A stretch of DNA of 64,000 nucleotides from Tetragonia tetragonoides (lineage: Eukaryota > Streptophyta > Magnoliopsida > Caryophyllales > Aizoaceae). The notes beneath the pieces were generated by a model that was given only the letters and a program-made list of their open reading frames with translations, did not search any database and was not told where the DNA came from. A program made the position numbers and the translations under genes. How positions within the stretch are numbered: position 1 is the stretch's first letter; every line of letters starts with the position of its first letter. Positions 57,728 through 64,000 of the stretch are shown here, piece by piece. The stretch lies in the NCBI GenBank assembly GCA_038025085.1, contig CM076154.1:26527501-26591500 (forward strand), read 5' to 3'.

Positions 57728-59094
57728 TATGGGTCCTGTTTCGCAAATGGCTGGTGACATTAGCTGTTGGCTGTTAGCTATTGGCTGGTGGTCATTGGCT
57801 GTTGGCATCAGCTGTTTTGACCAGTTGGTGATGTTAGCTGTTTGTAAAAAGGTGTTTGGTAAAACCAGTTGTTCATACTAGCTGGTAACTTGCAAAATGA
57901 CATTTATAGACATCCCTATATTTATTATTTATGTAAAATAATCTAAATACTTTTCTCTTAAAGCTAAATTTTACCTTAGTTATCTAACATTATTATTATT
58001 ATTTTTCAACATGATTGGTGTTTTGTTATCACACTACTTAATATATTTACATATATTTGCAATAGATAAATTATCCACACTAATTTTTGGGGTGCAAGTA
58101 TGTGAGTAACCATGCTATTATGGAAAATAGAAAAAGTAAAAAATGTTAATTTTTTAATGCAATTATTATGGACTTAATTTTTATCCAAATTATACTAGAA
58201 TTTTTTTATCTTAAATTATTATAGCACAAAAAATTCTATAAGACGGTCTTTTTCTAACTTTTTGTGAGACGGGGTTACTTTCAATGAAACAAGGGTCACT
58301 GCTCACAATAAGTGACCCCTATATTTCTAAATAGTGACTCCAGGTTTTTATAAGTTGGTCTCACACAAGACTTGGTGTTATTATAGAATTTTGAATACAA
58401 TAGAATGTTTTAATGCTAGATTATGCTGTTATGCATATCCCAAAAGTCTAATACACCTCCTTATAAATAAATAAATAAAACAAAAGCGGAGCCTAATATA
58501 CTTATTTCTCAACAACCAAAAACGTAAACCTCCACATAACCCCTTTCTCCACCTCCTCACCTCTCACGTCACTAAGCCCCATTTCTCCTTCTCTCTTCTT
58601 ATTTCCTCCTAAGTCGCCCATATATCTAGCTCCCTTCCTACCCCATTTCACTGCCGCCCATAATCTCAGGCTAGGGACTTCTCCCCGTCTTGTGGTCACG
58701 ACAATTGACCACTAGTTAGTATTCGGCGCCAAAGATCGAATGAACTCTGATTTGTGATCATAGACCTCTAATTTCTAATTTGAATGCTTATGGCTGTTGT
58801 GCTGAGATTTTTCTCTCTCTTGATGTGATCTCTTGGTTGAGTATGGTTATAGGAGTATTAATCTATTGTCAGGCAAGAAATTGCATTAACAATTGGGTAA
58901 ATTGGTATTTTGCATATTGTGTTGGCCACTAGCCAAGGGCAAACACTGTTATTGCTGGCTTATCATTTTTTGGCTGGTGGGTGCCCAACAGCCAACCCTA
59001 AAAGCTAACAATCAAACACCAAAGTTGGCTGGTAGACCAGTCAAACAGCCAAGTTTGCCACCAATTACCCTAAAAGCCACCATTCAAATACCCC
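57728..59094. mobile_element. Putative MITE-like element with subterminal TTGGCTG repeats
   Basis: The left side begins GGGTCCTGTTTCGCAAATGG and is full of GCTGTTGGCTG and TTAGCTG motifs. The right side holds the inverse CAGCCAA and CCAGCC motifs and ends CATTCAAATACCCCC. Clustered subterminal repeats in inverted order and GGGT/ACCC ends suggest a hAT-like element about 1.4 kb long. I find no clear target duplication. An ATAAGACGGTC/GTCTCACACAAGAC segment at 58230-58375 may be a further nested MITE. Confidence 0.4.
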
Positions 59095-59148
59095 CATGGA
59101 CTATGATGGTGTTTTTGCTACGGACTATGACAATATAAAAGAGGAATA

Positions 59149-59172
59149 TATATGTGTGTGTGTGTGTGTGTG
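59149..59172. repeat. (TG)n microsatellite
   Basis: Short TATATATGTGTG...TG run directly before the Helitron 5' end. Confidence 0.9.
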
Positions 59173-60786
59173 TTACCTTACTATTAAAACACAGTGCAGC
59201 CCTCTTAAGACTTGCCACGTGGCATATTCGAGATTGACACATGTGATGCCACGTAAGCCCCTAAATTCGTATGTAATGACACGTAAGCCGCCACGTAATC
59301 CGCTCATGCAAGTGTGTCAAGCATTTATTTAAGGGAAAATCCAGTTGGTGCCCTCGTGTTCTAAACTTGTCCAGTTGGTGCCCAATCGATTTTTAAAATC
59401 CAGCAGGTGCCCCTGTATTGTTGCTCGCGTCCTCTCCGTGCCTTATTTTGGAGGCTCCGTTAATGAAGACGTTATGTTTAAAATAAAAAAAAGCAGCTAG
59501 ATGTCACTTACCTTCCAGGCTTCAATGCTCTTACTTACCTGCCAAAAAAAATATCCAGACCCTCTCTCCTCTCTCCTCTCTCCTCTCTCCTCTCACAGAC
59601 TCTTCCTACTTCTGAGTTCTCAGTTGAGCTTCACGCCATCGCCACCAACAGATCTCTTCCCTCTCCTCTCTCTCTCTCTCCCTTGTGCTCTCTCTTTCTC
59701 TCGACCAATAGCCCGCCCCCTCTCACGCCCCACCAACGAAAATCCTTGAGTTTGATATTTTAATATCACTATGAATATTTTCAAGTTGAACTTGAAATTA
59801 TAAACACAGCTTATTTATGAGCTTTGCATATTTACGAATTTTGCATATTGATTGAACAGATTTTTATTAAAAAGGTTCAACATATTGATTCAACATTTTA
59901 TTAATTGAGATGAGGGAGGAACAAATTTGTTTTGATGGTGGTGTCTGTAAAAATGAAAGAGGGAAACATTTAGCTTCATAGTGAAAGTGGTGTAATCTTG
60001 GAGGGAAAAAAAGGGGGCAAAATAAACGTATTTTAAAATTTGGGAGGGAAACAAGGGGGAGGGGGTCGACTGGAACAACAAAAGGATAAGCTACGTCACA
60101 CATAACGTCTGCATTAACGGATTTTACACAATAAGGCACGGAGCAGACTCGAGCAACAATATAGGGGCACCAGCTGGATTTTAAAAATCGATTGGGCACC
60201 AGCCGGAGAAGTTCAGAACACGAGGGCACCAACTGGATTTTCCCTTTATTTAACTTAATAAATGCAAAACGACATAATTATTATCATATTGTTCAAGTTA
60301 TAAAATCAAATAGCTTTTGTTGCGCAACTATATAAATTATAATTCTTACTTCATTGGATCAGGTTCAGAAAATACTTCAAATTGAGATACATATGTCCTA
60401 TATTTGACTTTATAATGTTCGATAGAAGTTATAAAACATATTCACTACACATACAGTTTCTCCTTGCCATGTGACACTTCTACGAGGTATTTGTTATGTT
60501 TGTCATGTGGCCTTTATATCACCATTGCATCATCATGTGTTCTTATGTCATTCGTTACTTTCATTGCATGATTAGTCTATTAGCTAAATTGTCACCAAAA
60601 TAGATAATTGAGGATCAAAACTTTTCTAAATAGAGCATTTACTTCATTTAAAAACAAAGAAGAGAAAAGAGTCTTAATCACATGACTATAGCATCCCTAT
60701 AATCAAGATACCTACTATAGCACCTAAAAGAATAGATAACATATAAAAACAAACTAATCCGGGGCATCGCCCGGGACAAAAACTAG
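59173..60786 (+). mobile_element. Helitron split by a MULE
   Basis: It starts near TTACCTTACTATTAAAACAC and ends with the hairpin CCGGGGCATCGCCCGGG followed by ACAAAAACTAG (CTAG 60783-60786) and T, the clearest Helitron 3' end in the window. It shares GACACGTAAGC, CTTTTGTTGCGCAAC and GAGATACATATGTCCTAT with the Helitrons at 22258-31506. A MULE fills 59333-60244. It carries no coding sequence of its own. Confidence 0.75.
59333..60244. mobile_element. Non-autonomous MULE nested in the Helitron
   Basis: 912 bp with inverted repeats of about 145 bp, both starting GGGAAAATCCAGTTGGTGCC. They are flanked by perfect 9-bp target duplications TTTATTTAA (59324-59332 and 60245-60253). The inverted repeats contain an internal GGTGCCC motif three times. 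Frames at 59501-59749 and 59867-60232 are CT-rich or read through the inverted repeat; I do not call genes. Confidence 0.92.
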
Positions 60787-61330
60787 TATATATATAAAGA
60801 AGGCATTTTCGGGGAGTAATGAGGCGTGTCATGTAGGCGAGAATTTCGAGAGCGCGCCACCCAAGCGAAGATAAAGACAAAAAACAATTGTGTAAAACGT
60901 TTAGGAGTCTTAGCATCCTAACCGTTGTAAAATTAGATATTGATAAACCACTAGAATTTTATAAGGGTTATAATAGATCTTCGTCAAATATTCAAAATCA
61001 TATATATCGTTTTCTAAACATCTCAAAAAATAACAAAAATTACACCATCAGAGTGGGATCGAAAAATACTTCAGAACGAGATGCATTTACAATATGTTTT
61101 GAACATGAATTAATTAATACAAATGAATTTTTAGAAGAAGATAAATTAAGTTATGAAAAAAAGGTTGAAGAGAAAAGAAAAATATGTGAACGTTCATCCT
61201 CACAACGGCTAACGGCTAAGACAATAAAATTTAATTTTATTTGTTGGTAAAAGAAATTGTTAGTGGTTGGATTGTATAACGAGTCTTATTTGAATTGTAT
61301 AATCACACCCTTCCCCCTTAGAACACGTTG
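60787..61330 (+). mobile_element. Start of a second-family Helitron, with an unassigned frame
   Basis: TATATATATAAAGAAGGCATTTTC resembles the 5' end at 38253, and it directly follows the CTAG of the previous Helitron. A 120-codon frame (60888-61250) is rich in Lys, Glu and Asn. It matches no family I know, has no good start context, and may be chance in AT-rich DNA or a captured fragment. Confidence 0.4.
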
Positions 61331-63847
61331 TGATACCCTAATATTTTCTATAATTATTATATTGATTTATAAATCATTTATAAATAGTTTCGGAGATTAA
61401 ATCGTAATTACATTCAAAGATTCGATTTATTCAATTAAAGTCATAATAATATTAATTATTATTATGAGACTTTCATAAATTGTATTTATCAGATTTGGAG
61501 AGTTTGATTAGAATGTTTTATATATGAATAAGAATTATTCATATTGTTTTAATTAGTTTTAATTAACAATTTAAATCATAAAATTATTCATATTTATTTA
61601 AATGATTTTAACGATCGAGAGAATTCATATTCCTATTATTATTTATTCGGGGAGCATTTCATTCGATTAATTTAATGGGACTATTTCTTTTATTCCTAGC
61701 TTGACTTTTATTAACTATACATAGAAAAAGATGAGGAGTTATTCAATTTGCACCTTTGATCAAACCCTCATCTCCTCCTCCTCTCTCTCACCCGCCCACT
61801 CTCTCTCTCTTCTCTCCGCTGCTCGGTCGCCGAAAATCACTAGGCCGCCACCATCACTATTGGTGAGCTTTTCTCTTTCCTCTTCTTTCTCTTGCGCTCT
61901 CTATTTCTCTCTCTTTCGTTATGCTCGCCGAGAGCCACCACGGTGGACCCACCACCACCACCGGCGCTGTTGGGTGGTCGAAGGGTCACCGGACCACCAT
62001 GGGTGGTGGTCATGGTGGAGGCGTGTGGACCACGGACGTGGTTTTCGCTTTTCGCACTTTCGCGGAATTTCGTACAGATTTTTCGTATTTTTCAGCAGTT
62101 TTTAATTTCTTATTTAAAAAAAAATTTCACTCGTTTGGAACCCGAATTCGGATTTTTAAAAGCATAGATTGGTTGGAATAAATCAAGAAATTTAAATAAA
62201 ATATAATAGTAATATTTAATTACTGTTTGGAGTTTCGTATTTAATAAACTCAGTTTCGGTAATTGTTTTTAATTAGGGCCTAACGAGCAAGCATGATAAT
62301 CTTTGTACGTGGAGCTTACGCACTGTTTGGTAGTGTTTTATTGGTAAGCACTCATGCCTACCTTATTCGAAAGCCCCATCAAAACTATTTTGATGTGTTA
62401 TGTGCTAATTGAGAAATTATTGTGAATTTAATATGCAAAGCATGATTAAATTATATCATCGTTATTATGAAGTTATTAGGCATGATTCAGTGCTGTAAAT
62501 ATTAATTATAATTAGCATGTCGATATTAGCATATTTTGAGAATTAATTAGTCCATGTGAATTGTTAAATGATGAATTATTAGTATTATTATGCTACTTAA
62601 TACTTGTTAATTGGTATGGGTATTATTGAGGCTAGTGAGAACCTATATATTATCGTTGAATGTATTTGGATGATTGGTGATTTTTGGATATCATATTGCC
62701 CTGCCGAAGTGCTGCTAAAATTGTGCTAGACATTGCATGTCATCTTTGTTGAATTATCATTGTTATTTGCTATTCATTGTCAAGAGCACAAAATGAATTA
62801 GTAAGTCGTGGTCTTATAGTACCACTATGTCAAACAATGCAAAGTATGTGAATTGAATTAAATGAGAGTAAGGCTCTGTTTGATTCACCTTAATTTTACT
62901 TAAATTTAGTTCAGTTCAGTTCAATTCAGTTTATGTGTAACTTTATTACTCATATAACTTTTTATTCCGAAATAATTTCATGATGAAAATTATGTCATCG
63001 GAAAGAACTCAAAGCATACTTTCAAATGAGTCCAATATTGACTATGTTTGGACGAATTTTAAATGATCAACGATCAAGTTCAAAAAGTCAATTAAGTCCA
63101 GTTCAGTTCAGTTCAGATCAGTTTTATCCGGGTGAATCAAATAGAGCCTAAGACTCCTAATAGATCCCTAGGAGTAGTCGAGCAATCGAGATTACACCTA
63201 ATGGTGTAGTTCAAGGGATGCGTGATTCCCAAGTTACTTGAACACATCACACTGTGTCTGGGACGGATCATTCCCCATTTATTAAGTCCTCTAGACTCGT
63301 TTATTATACTATAGGTAGTGTGCACACTAGAGTCATTAAGTCCATGGCGTTATTGTATCTTCGAGGGACAGTATGGGTAATCGCTGTTCTATTCGCTCTC
63401 TTACATCTCTCCAATCAAGACGGATTGTCTATGTCGTATTTTGTATGATCAATATACAAGAACTGCATATAAAAGAATGTCGTTATGTTGAGTCGAGTGA
63501 GGTTGTAAAACTTGGAAGCTAAAGTTGGCGTCGACTTTTAGAACTCTTTTAGTTCAGTTGAGATTGTTGAGATTTTGGTTTGAGCCCTTGAGGACAAGTT
63601 GTAATAAATTAGTTTAATGGTTTTCAGCTCACTACAGAGACAACTCTGATATTAACTGTTTTAAATTGTTTAAGTTTCCTTAGTAAGCTTCTTTGATGCC
63701 TAGACTTTCTTTCTGCTTAGCATTTACTCCTTAGTGATAAATGTTGCATTAGCATCCCCTGGGTTTGTGACGATTCAGTGGTGTCGAGTCGTGCACAACG
63801 ACATTGATAGTTCCTAGAAAATCATTGTAAATTCGGGGGTGTTACCA
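61331..63847 (+). repeat. 5' LTR of a gypsy element running off the right edge
   Basis: It starts TGATACCCTAATATTTTC and ends GGTGTTACCA (about 2.5 kb), with a primer site one base later. A TATA-like region near 61715 precedes a CT-rich leader-like stretch (61770-61920). Frames at 61731-62181 lie in that GC/CT-rich leader and show no domain. A Tourist-like MITE is inserted at 62872. Confidence 0.75.
62872..63148. mobile_element. Tourist-like MITE inside the LTR
   Basis: 277 bp with ends GGCTCTGTTTGATTCACC and GGTGAATCAAATAGAGCC (17 of 18 complementary), flanked by TAA on both sides (62869-62871 and 63149-63151). Subterminal (AGTTC)n repeats occur on both sides in inverted order. Confidence 0.92.
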
Positions 63848-63848
63848 A

Positions 63849-63860
63849 TGGTATCAGAGT
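63849..63860 (+). other. Primer-binding site, tRNA-iMet type
   Basis: TGGTATCAGAGT differs by one base from the common plant site TGGTATCAGAGC, complementary to initiator Met tRNA. It fixes the LTR as a 5' LTR in plus orientation. The internal region from 63861 to the edge shows no gag yet. Confidence 0.85.
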
Positions 63861-64000
63861 CCTGGGTTTAAAAAGGTTGCTTAGAATTAATTAATGAATT
63901 AATAAATATTAGTTTCATTTTAGAAAAAATAAAATGTAATTAAAGTCATTGAGCGTAGTAGTCCTAGAAGATAGGAATTATTTGAAATCACTTTGCTTGT

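Noticed and set aside
61731..62181. Overlapping Ser/Pro-rich frames
   Set aside because: CT-rich leader inside an LTR; no recognisable domain and several frames equally open.

Overview
This is nuclear DNA from a flowering plant, almost certainly a eudicot. The evidence is AT-rich intergenic sequence, one intron-bearing gene of a plant-specific family (DUF1068/ELMO) and a dense nest of plant transposable elements: L1-type LINEs, Ty1/copia, several Ty3/gypsy groups, MULEs, hATs, Tourist-like MITEs, Helitrons and SINEs. I cannot name the species. The window has one convincing cellular gene, one probable gene leader at the left edge, and one large transposase-derived gene carrying stop codons.

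Layout. 1-790: probable leader exon and intron of a minus-strand gene running off the left edge. 791-4235: mostly featureless, with one Helitron 3' end. 4236-13470: a LINE fragment cut by a gypsy LTR, then a chromovirus-like LTR, then the 3' end of a minus-strand Tat/Ogre-like gypsy element (LTR, polypurine tract, 66-bp tandem repeat, and an antisense plant mobile domain pseudogene). 13472-22083: another LTR, a TTA microsatellite, two adjacent Tat-like LTRs, and the decayed body of a gypsy element with a tRNA-Arg-type primer site. 22090-31506: chained short Helitrons, interrupted by a complete 6.9-kb minus-strand Tat-like retrotransposon with a perfect 5-bp target duplication. 31507-34207: a copia relic split by a MULE. 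34363-37000: a hAT element, then a LINE 3' part that carries a second hAT in its tail. 37870-38766: MITEs and a mini-Helitron.

39877-44591 is a whole MULE with long inverted repeats and a 9-bp target duplication. It carries a FAR1-like transposase frame broken by two nonsense codons. 47243-56618 (minus) is the one clear host gene: three exons, the middle one only 24 nt, predicting a 199-residue Golgi-type DUF1068 protein. Its 7.6-kb second intron holds a LINE with a SINE and a truncated LINE tail inside it, a MULE and a 5S rRNA-like fragment; its first intron holds a SINE-like element. Right of the gene come a duplicated promoter-side segment, a putative MITE, a Helitron split by a MULE, and the 5' LTR (with tRNA-iMet primer site) of a gypsy element leaving the window.

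I see no operon, CRISPR array or new defence-like system. The most useful observations are the microexon gene model, the antisense mobile-domain frame in a Tat-like element, the head-to-tail Helitron chains, and several nested insertions whose target duplications give their relative order.
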